The notes under the pieces are model-generated. The model saw nothing but the letters and a program-made list of their open reading frames with translations, was not told where the DNA came from and made no database searches. A stretch of DNA of 64,000 nucleotides from Lotus japonicus (lineage: Eukaryota > Streptophyta > Magnoliopsida > Fabales > Fabaceae), in the NCBI RefSeq assembly GCF_012489685.1, contig NC_080042.1, positions 37,639,158 to 37,703,157 on the forward strand, given 5' to 3'. The first letter of the stretch is position 1, and each line of letters begins with the position of its first letter. The translations under genes were made by a program, and so were the position numbers. Of this stretch, positions 44,215 to 55,822 are shown in pieces.

Positions 44215-46977
44215 TGTAAGACCCTAACCTTACTTAAGTATTGCGTAAGCGATTTATTGAATAAAAGAAAAGTTTCTAGTGAAGTTTGATTTTATTGCTA
44301 ATCTGCCTGTGACCTTATGTGATTTTTGAGAGGTCTTAACGACCTTATCTGGAAAAGCTTCCTTCATGAGAGTTGTATCTCTCTGAGTTAGCTAAATTCT
44401 CTCGTTGGTTTCAGGTCATTCCGACCTCTGTAGCCCGAGATATGTATGTTTTAGTGGAAAAAAGGTCCGGCTGTATAGTACCTACGAATTTTACAAAAAT
44501 CAGAAATTGTATTCTTCGGTTAAATCCTTTTTGTTAATGATTGATTGTGGGTTAAAGATCCAATCAGAGGATGTGGGCTTAGGATTAATGGGAGAAGATC
44601 CTAATTGGGCTAGGAGTCTCATGGGCTTGAGGAAGGAGGGAAATTAGGGTTTGAAACCCTAATAACCCTTGTGGCTGGCGGCCACATATGTTGAATGGGG
44701 GGAGTTTTATTTGTTTTAAGGCTGATTATAGCTAATTAATGGATGATTAATTAAGTTGACTTTGTGCTTTTGGGCTTGGGCTAGCTAGGAAGGAAAAAGG
44801 AAAAACAAAACAAAAACCCTAGCCCATTTGATGTAAGTCGCCGGTTTTGGTGCATGGAGAGGGGGAAACCTTGTGCTTTTCTCACAAAATGAATTAGAAG
44901 CCTCACCAGAACACTTTCACGTGAAAGCTCAGCAAGGAAAAGTGAAGAAAGAAGAGAGAAACCGAGAGAAAAAGGGAGGAAACGAGAGAAAGAGTGAGAG
45001 ATAGGGATAGAGAAAGAGAGTGATCGAGTGGGAGAGAAGAGAAGGGACGTGGACAACAGCTTGCTTGGACCTTTTTCAACACCAAAACCTTTCCCTTTCA
45101 TCAAGAATCATCAAGGTAAGGGCTCTATTACAATTTGCTGATAAAAAAAAAATCAAGGTAAGGGCTGGTCTTGGAAACAGGTAGTTCCTTAGGGTTTTTC
45201 TTTACCATGAAATCCATGAGAAAGTTGTGATATTGCATGTTTGTGTGTGAGATATGTGAAAGTGTATGTTGTTGCACCTTTGTGCTTAAAAACCATGTTT
45301 ATTGAGGATGCTTGGCTTATAGTTTTATCAGGTTGAATCAAAATAGGAACCCTAGACTTGATCATTCGTAAAGAAATATGAGGCCGAAGGGACGTTGTCA
45401 GATTTCTGTGCTGGACGGCGAACTTCGAGGTCCAATATCACCAGTTGTAGCGTTCAAATGAAAATTCAGTGAACTAAGAAATTGTAGGATTTTTAATCAG
45501 ATTTCCAGACGTATAAAGAACATAATTTTTGGTTTAGTAATGAGTTCTGGAGAATGTTTTTAGTAACTGATGTACCTGCTGTTTTTCCTGTGCTGGACAG
45601 AAAACCTCGTGGTCCAATATCACCTAGTTCTGATTTTCATACGAAAACGTGGTGAACTAGAAAGTTGTAAGATTTTAAATTCTCTTTCCAGATATGTGTA
45701 AAACGTAAAATTTGGTTGTGAAATGAGTTCTGTAGAACACTTTTAGTGACTGTGGTTTTTGCTATTTTTTTTAGAAAACGACCGTGACCTTTAAATTCAG
45801 AAAAACTTGTATCCATCTGCTATTTAGTTGGTTGTCCTTTTGAATTCTAAACATCTTTCTCAATGGTACTATTTGATGTTTTGCTTGATTAATTTGGCAT
45901 GGTTTATGTGTGAAAGGCATGTGAATATGATTATGAATATCTATGATATACGAATATTGCCTGACTGAGGAACCATTGGTCGCTCACCTAGCCGTAATTC
46001 CTATTGGTGTTGTGAATATCTATTGTCGTTATGTTTATTATTTGTCGTTAAAGTTGATAAGACTCTAGGACTGACTTAAGAGCCTTAAATACAAAGAGAA
46101 TGAGATTATAACTCGCTTGCAAGTAAATGTGATTAATCGGTCATAGGTCTAGTGAAGACTATGGGCCATGAGAACGATGGTGCCGTTAGAGACAAACGGT
46201 AGCTTGCACGCGAGGGAGATTTTGTGGAGCAGTGGATCCTCGTGATTTGGTTGACTGCGGTCACCGTGAGAATTGTGATTTGTGGATCATTGCGTATCCA
46301 TGTGATTGTACATCTACGGATGTATGTGACTGGCCAAGGTGCTTTAGCGGGTTGTGTGATGTGAGGATGCGCTAGTCTAACTGACTAACTGTCATAAAAC
46401 TTAAATTCTATAACGATTGAATGTTGTGCTTTAGGATATGGATTATGATTATGTTTTCTTCTTTGTTGCAACTTGACCCTTGCGCTACTTGTTTTTTTGT
46501 TATTTGTGGGGGGGGGGGGGTAGATGGTCGTGAAGATAACGGCGACGACCCATCCTTGGGAGCTGATACTCCGTGACGAGCCACTACCGGATGACGACTA
46601 CACTTCTGATGAAGAGGAGAAAGATAAAGAGGAAGGGGGCAAGGATATGGTTGGGTTGAGAGACATCCATTTTTCCTTTTGGGTTGAGAGTACCGAGTTT
46701 TGGAAGCATTGAACCATTACTTTATTTTAGTTAGGATATTTTAACTTGATGTAATTTACTTTGAAGTTTTCTTCCGGATAATTATTTCATACTCTTTTCA
46801 ATGATTAATAAAGTTTGAGGTATACATTGATGATTATTTCCGCAAGTTCGAAATGGTTAAGTTTCAAGAATTTTGTAAAATTAAACTTTTGTCACTAATT
46901 GAAGATTAATTAACTAAACGACGAAAATTCACGACGTTTTGGTTACTGTGTGACACTCGAGAAATCGAGGCGTTACA
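44215..46977 (+). repeat. LTR of a third gypsy element (2763 bp)
   Basis: It starts TGTAAGACCC, ends GAAATCGAGGCGTTACA and is followed by a PBS. The LTR layout matches the Tekay/Del type: a donor-like CAAG then GTAAGG near 45113, a small acidic ORF ~350-450 bp before the end, and an RYCGAGG...TTACA end. Internally, ~190 bp beginning GTGCTGGAC and GGTCCAATATCACC is repeated degenerately (about 45408-45590 and 45590-45760). An ATCAAGGTAAGGGCT duplicate lies near 45110 and 45155. Confidence 0.82.
46524..46712 (+). CDS. Small acidic ORF within the LTR
   Basis: Sixty-two codons start right after a G12 run and a TAG. An acidic centre (PDDDYTSDEEEKDKEEGG) is the only notable part. Its location resembles that of the 178-codon acidic ORF in the Tekay/Del-type LTR. 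No known domain; coding status doubtful. Confidence 0.25.
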   Translation: MVVKITATTHPWELILRDEPLPDDDYTSDEEEKDKEEGGKDMVGLRDIHFSFWVESTEFWKH

Positions 46978-46980
46978 TTG

Positions 46981-46997
46981 TGGTATCAGAGCTCCGG
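46981..46997 (+). promoter_or_regulatory. PBS, tRNA-iMet type
   Basis: TGGTATCAGAGCTCCGG lies 3 bases after the LTR end, marking this LTR as a 5' LTR. Confidence 0.9.
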
Positions 46998-47202
46998 TTG
47001 AGAAACCAGAGCACTAAGGGTTTTGGGCTTACGAGTTTCCGAACTCGTGGTGTTTTCTTTTTGATAAAGGTGTTTTCAAAGTTTCGCGGTGAGATTGGGT
47101 AGACTTGTTTGCTAAGATGTTTGCCTGACTGTGTGAATGTCTGTGATTAGTATCATTGTCGTGATACTTGAGATTAAGTGTTTGACTCTTTGTCAAGATA
47201 TT

Positions 47203-47390
47203 TTCAGGAAGTTGATCTTGGATGAGGGTCATAAGAGTAGATTGAGTATTCATCCGGGAATGACGAAGATGTATCAAGACTTAAAACTTCATTTCTGGTG
47301 GCCTGGGATGAAGAAACGAGTAGTCGAGTATGTATCAACGTGTTTGACGTGTCAAAAGGCGAAGGTAGAAGCTAAGGATGAATCTTAGTG
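47203..47390 (+). pseudogene. Gypsy integrase zinc-finger fragment
   Basis: The translation ([35 protein letters not shown]) matches the HHCC finger of the Tekay/Del-type integrase at ~36107-36245. It lies only ~200 bp after the PBS, so gag, PR, RT and RNase H are deleted, and the integrase core is absent downstream. Confidence 0.87.
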
Positions 47391-48702
47391 GAATGACATA
47401 TGAATTCTAGAGATGAGATGTCAAGGGTACATAATTTTTTAGGTTGAAGTATTAGAAATTGAATCGATTGGATAGGACCTCAATTTATGTGACTACTGGA
47501 TGATAGGGACTCATTGACCTTTCCAGTGGTTTTTTTTCTAAATTTCCATCTTCGACATATTAAGCCTAATCGACTTAATATTGAAGGGGGGTGATATTCA
47601 AAATTATAGCTGGTGATGGACCATGATAGAAAGGTTGATAGGAAATGATAGATGTTGGTCAAATCTCAGAGATGAGTTTTGTTAGGTATTTGATCCCTTT
47701 GTGAAGAAGTCGTAGAGCTAAGAAATGAATATTCATCTAAAAAGTGTTGAAGAGTTAGAGGACATTATTGGTGCAAACTCGGTGAAGATTTAGATTTTAA
47801 GTCCATAAATTCTTGTCCTAATTGTGTTGGACTTAAAGTTTGTTAGAATTGGATTGAGAGATTAAGAAGTTGATTGGTGTGATAGTGATCAAGTTAGAGA
47901 AATAAAGTTTTAGCATAAGTTGAATACATGAGAGTGTTGATATGGATTTCAGAGAAATGTGCTAGGATTACTAAGTGAGATTTACTAAGCTGGATTAAAA
48001 CCGTAGGGGTTAAGATGGTCCTTGAGAGTTGAGAGACAGGTATGAATAAGAGATTTAATGGTTTTAATAGTGACGATAGCAGTTGAACCTTTGAATATTA
48101 AAATCTAGGGAGCGAAAGTTGGGCTAAGTCCCTTGAGGCACAATATATGGTTTGATCTTGAAGGGAATGAATTCTGAGTTATGCAGAGATTTCAGACTTA
48201 AGAATAAGCTATAATTTGACTTGTGGATAAGTGAAAGATTGATTTAAGGTATGAATGAGGATAGTTCCGAAACAAGAGATGACGTAAGTATTGTTAGGTA
48301 TTGAGATGATGATTAGCTTATAAACGGTTGATCAATTGGACTTGGATTTGGCACCTAGTGCCCTAGTACGAGCGTGATATCTAGGTCTATCTGAAGATGA
48401 TTGCTAGATATCTAAGGGTTGTCGCTTACCAAAGATTGAGGTTGGAATGGACTCTCCAAGTGGGACACGCCTGACCACATCGATACTTTGCGTCAGACTT
48501 GGTAAAATAAATAATATTTGGTATTATTTCATTTTGTGAATGGTTTGTGATTTATGTGTGTGATGTGATTTGGTGTGCTGAAGGCTCATTGTTAAGTTAA
48601 AGAGGCGGGGGAGAACAATGACTGAGTCAATGTCTTCCTTACGTTTTTGTGGTGCTTTGTGTGATTGTGTTACACTCCTGATTTTTCCTCACTTAACAAA
48701 GA
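47391..48702. other. Unassigned AT-rich DNA
   Basis: No ORF of note, no recognisable domain and no match to the other repeats in the window. A short G-run followed by TGATATTC near 47585 and a GTGTTACA near 48670 look like possible LTR ends, but no duplication supports this. It may be the tail of the third gypsy element or an older repeat. Confidence 0.5.
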
Positions 48703-48990
48703 TGGTGCATGGAACCATGAGCTAAGAAAGGATGGCGGATGGAGCTAGTGAACGGAGTGCGTCGATCGAGATGGTGGATGGAGCCAGTGAACAGAGTGCG
48801 TCGATCGAGATGGTGGATGGAATCATCAAGGTCGATGAGATGGTGGATGGAACCATCGGTGAAGCAGGAATGGTGGATGGAACCATTGGTCAGACCGAGA
48901 TGGTGGATGGAACCATCAGGAAAAACAGGATTGGTGGATGGAACGGACGATCGTATATGGTGGATGGAACCATAGATCGGACAAACCAGG
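48703..48990 (+). repeat. Minisatellite with in-frame 30/39-bp units
   Basis: ATGGTGGATGGAACCAT-like units start near 48732, 48771, 48810, 48840, 48870 and 48900, then about 48930 and 48956. The first spacings are 39, 39, 30, 30 and 30 bp, all multiples of three, so a plus-strand frame (48732-49013, 93 codons) reads repeated MVDG-x-x units. Sirevirus integrase sequence begins right after it. Confidence 0.8.
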
Positions 48991-48997
48991 AAGAGAC

Positions 48998-49887
48998 TGA
49001 ACAACATCTATAAGATCAGATTATCTGAGTTGGAAACTCAGAAAGTAAAGTGTCTTCTTTCTGTTAATGAAGAGCAATGTGTATGGCATAGACGGTTAGG
49101 GCATGCCAGTATGAGAAAGATTTCTCAGTTGAGTAAGCTTGACCTTGTCAGGGGCTTACCCACTCTGAAGTATTCTTCAGATGGTCTTTGTGAAGCATCT
49201 CAGAAAGGCAAATTTACAAAAGTTCCTTTCAAGGCAAAGAATGTTGTTTCCACCTCAAGGCCGTTGGAACTTCTGCATATTGACCTATTTGGACCGGTGA
49301 AAACTCAGTCTATAGGTGGCAAGAAATATGGGATGGTCATCGTTGACGACTATAGCCTCTGGACATGGGTAAAATTCTTAAGACGCAAGGATGAGTCGCA
49401 TTCTGTGTTCTCTACCTTTGTTGCCCAAGTGCAGAATGAGAAATCTAGTAGGATTGTCTACGTGAGAAGTGATCATGGTGGAGAGTTTGAGAATGAGGAG
49501 TTTGAGAAAATCTTTGATTCCTATGGGATATCTCATGATTTCTCTTGTCCTAGAACTCCTCAGCAGAATGGTGTTGTAGAAAGAAGGAACAGAACTCTCC
49601 AAGAGATAGCTAGAACCATGATGCAAGAAACTAATATGGCAAAGCACTTCTGGGCCGAGGCAGTAAACACAGCGTGTTATATTCATAACAGAATCTCCAT
49701 AAGACCAATTCTGAATAAGACTCCTTATGAATTGTGGAAGAATATAAAGCCCAACATTTCCTACTCTCATCCCTTTGGGTGTGTGTATTACATGTTAAAT
49801 ACTAAAGATAGATTGCAAAAGTTTGATTTCAAATCTGTGAAATGCTATTTGCTAGGATACTTTGAACGTTCTAAAGGCTATAGAGTT
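48998..49887 (+). pseudogene. pol: Sirevirus pol fragment (pre-integrase and integrase)
   Basis: It begins at the N-N-I-Y-K-I-R position of pol and runs through the pre-integrase His/Cys part ([13 protein letters not shown]), the integrase DDE core and into the following linker (LGYFERSKGYR). It is open for 286 codons. Compared with Sirevirus-1, a conserved Cys in EACQKGK is Ser (EASQKGK). It is cut at 49887 by the minus-strand Sirevirus-3. It may be the rest of the element whose gag lies at 43089, with ~1 kb of gag/PR lost. Confidence 0.88.
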
Positions 49888-51099
49888 TGAAGGCATGAAA
49901 AACGGTAGAAAGGGGGGGGGGTTTGAATAACGTTTTCAAGATAAAACTTCCACCTTAAAGATTTTAACAAATCTTTTAGAGAACTAAGTACTAAAGATGA
50001 GAGATAGAAAAGCACACAAGGATTTTATCCTGGTTCACTTGATAAATCACTCAAGCTACTCCAGTCTACCCGTTAAGGTGATTTCTTCCTTCTTAGAATG
50101 AAGGCAATTCACTAATCAGGTATGTGTTACAACTGCACTTGAAACCTACAAGTGGCTAACAATACACTGACTTAGCTCTCACTAAGATTCACTCTCTTAG
50201 TCTTCTCTAGGATCCGATCAACCTTGATCTCCTAAAGGAAAACTATACAACTGTATATGAAGTTCTTGTTTACAAAGAAAGTGCTTCTAAAAAGCTTATA
50301 GTAAACACAATGAAATTCAGGATGAAAGAACGCTTAGAAGGATTTGAATATTTCTTGCGCGTGTGTGAATGCTTCTAGCCGCTTCTTTCAATCTTCAGCC
50401 TCAATTTATACTCCAAGGATTAGGGTTGAACGTTGCATGGAAATGCTACCGTTGGAGGGCAGTTCTGGAAATTCCAGCTTCTGTTGTGGCTGAGGATGTT
50501 AGGTAGGTCGTCAGGATAGTACACTTTGCTTTTGTACTTTGGATAGTGACTTGACCTTAACCTCGTAGACTTCTGATCAGAGGAGCGCTTCGTATAGGAA
50601 CTTGTGAAGCTGATTGATCAGTGTCAGAGGGAAGCTTGGATCCTCTTACCGTTGTACCTTCTGATCTTCACTTCAGAGGATCAGTACATGGTCTTCAGAG
50701 CCAGTTACTTATGGACTTCAGAGTCTTCACTCTTCAGAGTCTGGATCGTCAGAGTCTTCTACACCATCAGAGCTTCTGAGCCTTCAGAGTCTTTTGGTTG
50801 TCAGATCTTCTGGATCATCAGAGCTTTAAGTGAGCTGAGTCCTTATCAGAGCTTGATTTACTTCAGATCTTCTGAAGCTTTTCCACTGTTCAGAGTGAAC
50901 ATGGAGAATGTGAAAGCGTTGCTTGGGTCACTCCTTATGCACAATGCTTCTGATTTTTGTGAGACTGAATCAAGGTCAGAGCCTGTAAATAGCACACTCA
51001 GAAAAACACGTTAGAGTACCATAATTGTTCATATCAAAAGGTTAACTTGTAATCATCAAAACATAGAGTTGTACTACTAGATCAAAACTTGATCTTACA
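49888..51099 (-). repeat. 3' LTR of Sirevirus-3 (1212 bp)
   Basis: It is the reverse complement of the Sirevirus LTR: it begins TGAAGGCATGAAAAACGG with a G-run and ends TTGATCTTACA. It matches the LTRs at 9554 and 57776 with scattered changes. An ORF of 136 codons on the plus strand is low in complexity and reflects the TCAGAG repeats. Confidence 0.93.
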
Positions 51100-51608
51100 A
51101 TCTCCCCCTTTTTGATGATGACAAAACTAAGATTTTTGATGAACAATTCTTAAACAATAAACTGAATTCACTGAGAGTTTAGGGATATAGAATAAGACTT
51201 ATCGTGATGTGAATAATTTATCTTGCTCATTCTGAATTCAAGTCACCGCTTGATTCTGAGCTTAGCTCTCCCTGAATCTAATACTTGATGAAAACGTTAG
51301 AAAAGTCTAGATTCTGAGCTAAATAAAATAAGAGTTCAGAGTGAAAAACTTATGACATAGATGAAATAGAATAATTAGAGCGCATAAGTAATCAGAGTCA
51401 ACGGACAGGTATCAGAGTCTTGGGTATCTGAGTCAAACTAAAATCACTTCAGAAGAAGTGAAATGTATTCCTTGTATTTGCCCAGTGACACATCTATGAT
51501 CATAAAGGTGGAACTCTTAAATTCTCCAAAAGAAAAATAGATCACACTAACACATCTTATACATCAAAAACTGGGTTGTACTCCCCCTTTTTGTCATAAG
51601 CAAAAAGC
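51100..51608 (-). promoter_or_regulatory. Polypurine tracts and spacer of Sirevirus-3
   Basis: On the minus strand, purine runs of the AAAAAGGGGGA type lie directly next to the LTR (51101-51114) and near 51580; a third (AAGGGGGAGTA) lies near 51645. The layout matches Sirevirus-1. The rest is non-coding and rich in TCAGAG. Confidence 0.75.
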
Positions 51609-51851
51609 TTGGGGTGTAAAAAACTTAGTTTGAAGTACAAGGTACTCCCCCTTAGAGAAGGTCTAAGTTTGAAGAAAAATAAAACGATGTATGAACCAGA
51701 GTTAGGCGAAATAAAGAGAAGAGTTAATGCACAAGAAGAACGTTTACCACCGGCCAGGGGAGTAAAGAAAAGGGTCAGTTACCAAGAACTTAACCTCGAG
51801 AAACTGTAGGAGCATTAACTTTCAGAGAGAAAGTGAAGCCTATATAAAGCG

Positions 51852-52287
51852 ATGGAGAAAAAGGGTAAGCTTCACAACTCGATCAATTCCAAAAGAATCG
51901 CATCATACAAGAGAGCACTTGAAGAGCTCAGAAGGAAGGCCTTTGAGGAGGACTTGTTCCTGAACATAAGGCATCCAAAGGGTACAACGACCATATCAGA
52001 GCTAACGAGGACACTGCTTGAGGAGGACCTTCGTCCAGAGCTGAAGAGCGATTTGATGGAATTTCTTGCCTTCGTGGAAAAGTTCAAGAACTCAGCCAGC
52101 TTGAGCTGAGGCTACTGGAGGAGAAGGACACGATAGAAAGGAAACTCAAGACAACAGAAGAGGTTCTGGAGAGGAATGAGCTGATCGTCAATCTCAACAA
52201 CATCCAGTATTCACTGGATCGTCTGGAGAGGGAGTGGTCAGAGCAGCGCCAAGAGTGCAGAAGAATGAGGAAGGATCCTCCAATCTA
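51852..52287 (+). pseudogene. Antisense coiled-coil ORF of Sirevirus-3, frameshifted
   Basis: This corresponds to the 8367-8801 ORF. It starts at a true ATG (51852), 3 bases after TATATAAA (51841-51848). It is open for 85 codons; a 1-base deletion near 52080 (GTGGAAAAGTTC against GTGGAGGAGGTGC) shifts the frame. Beyond it the C-terminal coiled coil (LNNIQYSLDRLERE, EQRQECRRMRKDPP) continues in another frame to TAG at 52285-52287. Differences from Sirevirus-1 before the shift are mostly synonymous. Confidence 0.65.
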
Positions 52288-52368
52288 GACTTTAGGAAAA
52301 AGAAAATGTATGATGTAAACAAAATGATTATGAATAAAGAAAAATATTTTGCAAACACAATGTGACAA

Positions 52369-52390
52369 ATATATATATATATATATATAT
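52369..52390. repeat. (AT)11 microsatellite
   Basis: It lies between the antisense ORF and the envelope-like stop, equivalent to 8259-8286 in Sirevirus-1. Confidence 0.9.
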
Positions 52391-52502
52391 GCAAAGAGAA
52401 ACAGTAACGAACGAAGCAGAATAACTAAAGTAACTTAAAGAAAATAAGAAAAAGAAGATAAAATAAAACTAAGTTAAGAGGGAAAACGAAGAGATCCTAA
52501 AA

Positions 52503-55389
52503 CTAGGGTTTATCAGAACGACGCAGAAGTTCCAAAATCATTTGCTTCATGTCCATTAGCAGAGACTCATGAGTATCAAGACGTTGTTCCATGATGTCGA
52601 GTCTGGACGAGCTTGGCTGTGTGGAGCTGGAAGGAACATTCTGAGCAGCTGGTTGAGCTGGAATAGAAGCAGAAGCAGCAGGAGTAAAAACCACTGGTGC
52701 AAGTGCTTGGCATCTAAGGGCTTCAGCTTCAGCTTCAAGTCTTCCTGCCTCTAATCTTTCTTGTTCAGCTTGAGCTGCTGCTTGACGTGCAGCTTCTTTT
52801 GCTTGCTCTTGCTTTCTTCTGGTCTCTTCAATAACTTCAAGGAGCTTGTGTCTTTGTTGTTGTTCATGAAGAGCTACTCTTCTTGCAAACCTCTGCTTGG
52901 CAGCTACTATCCTCTGATCCCTTTCAGCAATAAGATGACTCATCATAGCAGGAATCTGAGCAACTAACCAAGTACTCAGATTATTCCATTCCTCAGCAAC
53001 AGAGTCAGGATCCTCACTCAGATCAGTATGACCTTTGACGTTGCGAATCATCAATGAAGCTTCATGATTAAAAACACTGATGCACTCAGAGAGAGAGGTT
53101 GGTCTTAGGTGAGTGTAGGGAATAATGGATAGGTTGGTTTCAGGAGAGGTTGGGTGGTTGCTGTTGTTTGCCTCAGAGACACCTTGAGGAGAACCAATGT
53201 TAAACATGTGAGCATTTGGTTCAGAGGTTCCAAGGTGAGGTTCAGAGGTCTCAACCAGAGGATGTGGTGATCTAACCGAGGAGTGGTTAGACACAAAGTG
53301 GTCTGGTTCTGGTTGAAGTGGCTCTTGATGGACAGGCTCGGATTGAGTTTGTTGAGCCAAAGGGTCTGCCTCATGTAAAGGGTTAGCCAGGATAGGTTCA
53401 TCTGGGTCAACTAGACGTTCAGGTCTAGGTCCAGGATATCTCCTAGGGCTTGGACATGTGAGGTAATACTCTTCCATGGTAGACACCTTTTCTTTTCTGA
53501 CCTCCATGAATTTACGAATGGACTCAGAGTTATTGGAAGGGGAGGAGTCAGCAACATTGATTGGGAATGATACGGGTGTATAGACACTGGAAGAATCTGT
53601 ATCAGTGGTTCTGGCAACCAGACGTTCTGATGCTCTAGGGATAGAGTGATCAGAAGTTCTGGGTTCAGGTTCTGGTTGGACAGGAATTGTAAGTTCAGGT
53701 TCAAGAATAATGGGTTCAGATTCTGGATTGTATTGAATGGTAATAGGGGAGGTTGGATCAGAGGGTCCGGTAGGTTGGTTCTGAAGCATATTCCAAAGAG
53801 GTGCTTCATTTGGTGAAGGTTGGAAAAATGAAGACCGGGATGAATTAGGTGGAGAGGTGGTTTGTGCAGCTGGTTGGGATTCAGGAATGGGAGTGAGTGG
53901 GTTTGTGGATTGTTTGAGCATAGCAGAGATGGGGAGTGCATCAAATGTATTCAAATCATCATCAGAATCAACAACAGACTTACTTGATGATCGCACTGAT
54001 GACCGAGTCACTCTGGAAGGAGTTTCAATCCTTCTGACCACTTGAGCAGCTGGTTCCACCCTTGTAGGCTTTACCACAAGTCTGACTTGCTTCTTCTTCT
54101 TTGATGGAGGGGGACCACCATCATTATCACCATCATCACCACCATCTGGCTTGGTGGTTTCATCATGTTTCCTCTTGGGCTGGTCAGCCTTCTTCCTCTT
54201 CGTCAGAGGGACATCAGATTCCTTAGAGGATTCTTCTAAGAGCATCTTTCTCTGAGCTTTCCTCTTGGGAGGAGAGTCAAACTCTGGTGCCGGAGGCAGT
54301 CTTCTGAAGAATTCATCTAAATCAATTTCAAAGCCTTGAGCCCTTAGGTCTTCAACATAGCACCTAATAGCTTCAGGTTGTCTGCCTGCGTCCACAGAGG
54401 GTAGTCGTTTAGAGGCACCCTTCTCTGTCTGATTTCAGCAGATGTATCTTCATGAGCTGGGGCAATTTTCCTCTGGACCAAACCCATCTTCTTCAGAGAA
54501 TTGGCAGTGAAGACATCACTGACAATAGTGGTCAGATCCTCTATGCATCCAGCATTGACCAGATCTTGCACAAGGTTGCTCTCAATGAATAGATCTGATA
54601 GCAATCTCCCAAAAGGGATATACTTGATTGCTGACTTGATGGAGGCAGTAGTTCTGGATTTCTTGATACACTTCTTCAAGTAAGAGAACAGGAAGTAGGG
54701 AAGGCCGATCTTCTGCTTGTCTTGGATGAAAAACAACATCGCCTTCTGGCTGAAGTTGATGTAATCTGGGGAACTGCCCTTTGGCCTCTGGTTGATACAG
54801 TGCAGCAGAATCTTGTGCCAGATTCTGAGCTTGGGATGAAGATCCACCACCTTGTAATCAGTCTTGCCCGGTTTGTATGTGGTGTACAGGGCCTTGTTGG
54901 TCTCATCCTTCGTTTTGGGTTTCAGCTTCGATTCAGTGAGTTGGAATCGATACCCATGTGCAGTGTCTGCACCCAGCAAATTCACGAATGACTTCTCAGT
55001 AATTATGATCCTCCTCCCAGCAATGTGGGAGACCACCTGAGTGTCATCGCAGTCAGCGTGCTTCCAGAATTCCTTGACCAATTTGTCATACACCGGTCCT
55101 CGAAGCCTGTTGAAGTAATTTTCCCAGCCTTGACCATGGACTTCAGGACGAAGATCATACCATTTGCAGCAAGATTGTCGAGGTCGAATCTCCATTCTGC
55201 CAGTACTTGAAGTTCTTCAGGAGCGTACACACAATGAACAGCACAGCCCCGTTCTGCAATCGGAACTATCTGCCCTTGACTTTGACCTTGATCAGGAGCT
55301 TCAGGACCCAATTGGCCTGTAGCTTGACCCACTACCATGTGAGGGAACCTAGTTGCTTCGGCAGCTTCGTTTCTGGTTTGTCTCACCAT
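52503..55389 (-). pseudogene. Envelope-like protein of Sirevirus-3, two frameshifts
   Basis: It starts at ATG 55387-55389 (MVRQTR) and ends at TAG 52503-52505. Domain layout is as in Sirevirus-1: conserved N-terminal domain, Lys/Asp tracts with KKKKQVRL, Pro/Ser/Glu linker, and C-terminal coiled coil ending ELLRRSDKP. A 1-base loss near 55160 (AATGG for AATGGG) and another near 54378 shift the frame. The C-terminal 630 codons are open and include the part cut off by nonsense in Sirevirus-1. No signal peptide or membrane segment seen. Confidence 0.9.
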
Positions 55390-55822
55390 CTTGAGCGGTT
55401 GAAGGTTTTGGGTAGAAGATGAAGATGATGAATAGAGAGAGAGAAAGATCGTGGGTGAGAGGTTTTGAAAAACTGAAGAGAGAGAGAGTAAAACCGAGAG
55501 TGTAGGAGATCGTGTGTGTATAGTGGGTTTTGACAAATAACCGTTGTTGATTCAAAAAGAAAATTAAAATCAACGGTTAAAAATTAAAGACATCATAGTA
55601 ACAGTAAATACACGTATCACACACAAGAGAGAAGCACATCTACACACATTATGACAGACTGTCACACGGGCACGGGGAACTATGCATCAGAGATACTGAC
55701 ACACGTTTACTATCTCAGCTTCAGAGTCAGCACCGATGGGTACATACACTCTGATGGAGTTACCTTCTGGACTAGACATCTTCTGATCAAGAAGTGTCAT
55801 AGTCAGAGGTTCTGATCCATCT
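55390..55822 (-). promoter_or_regulatory. pol-env spacer of Sirevirus-3
   Basis: It has the same CT-rich leader (GA-rich on the plus strand, 55410-55500) and the same inverted repeat (AACCGTTGTTGATT near 55543 against AATCAACGGTT near 55570) as Sirevirus-1 and -4. Confidence 0.4.

Noticed and set aside
47585..48675. Possible LTR from a G-run/TGATATTC to GTGTTACA
   Set aside because: No target duplication, second copy or PBS supports it.
50604..51014. 136-codon ORF in the Sirevirus-3 LTR
   Set aside because: Low-complexity reading of TCAGAG/CTTCAGA repeats; frames differ in other LTR copies.
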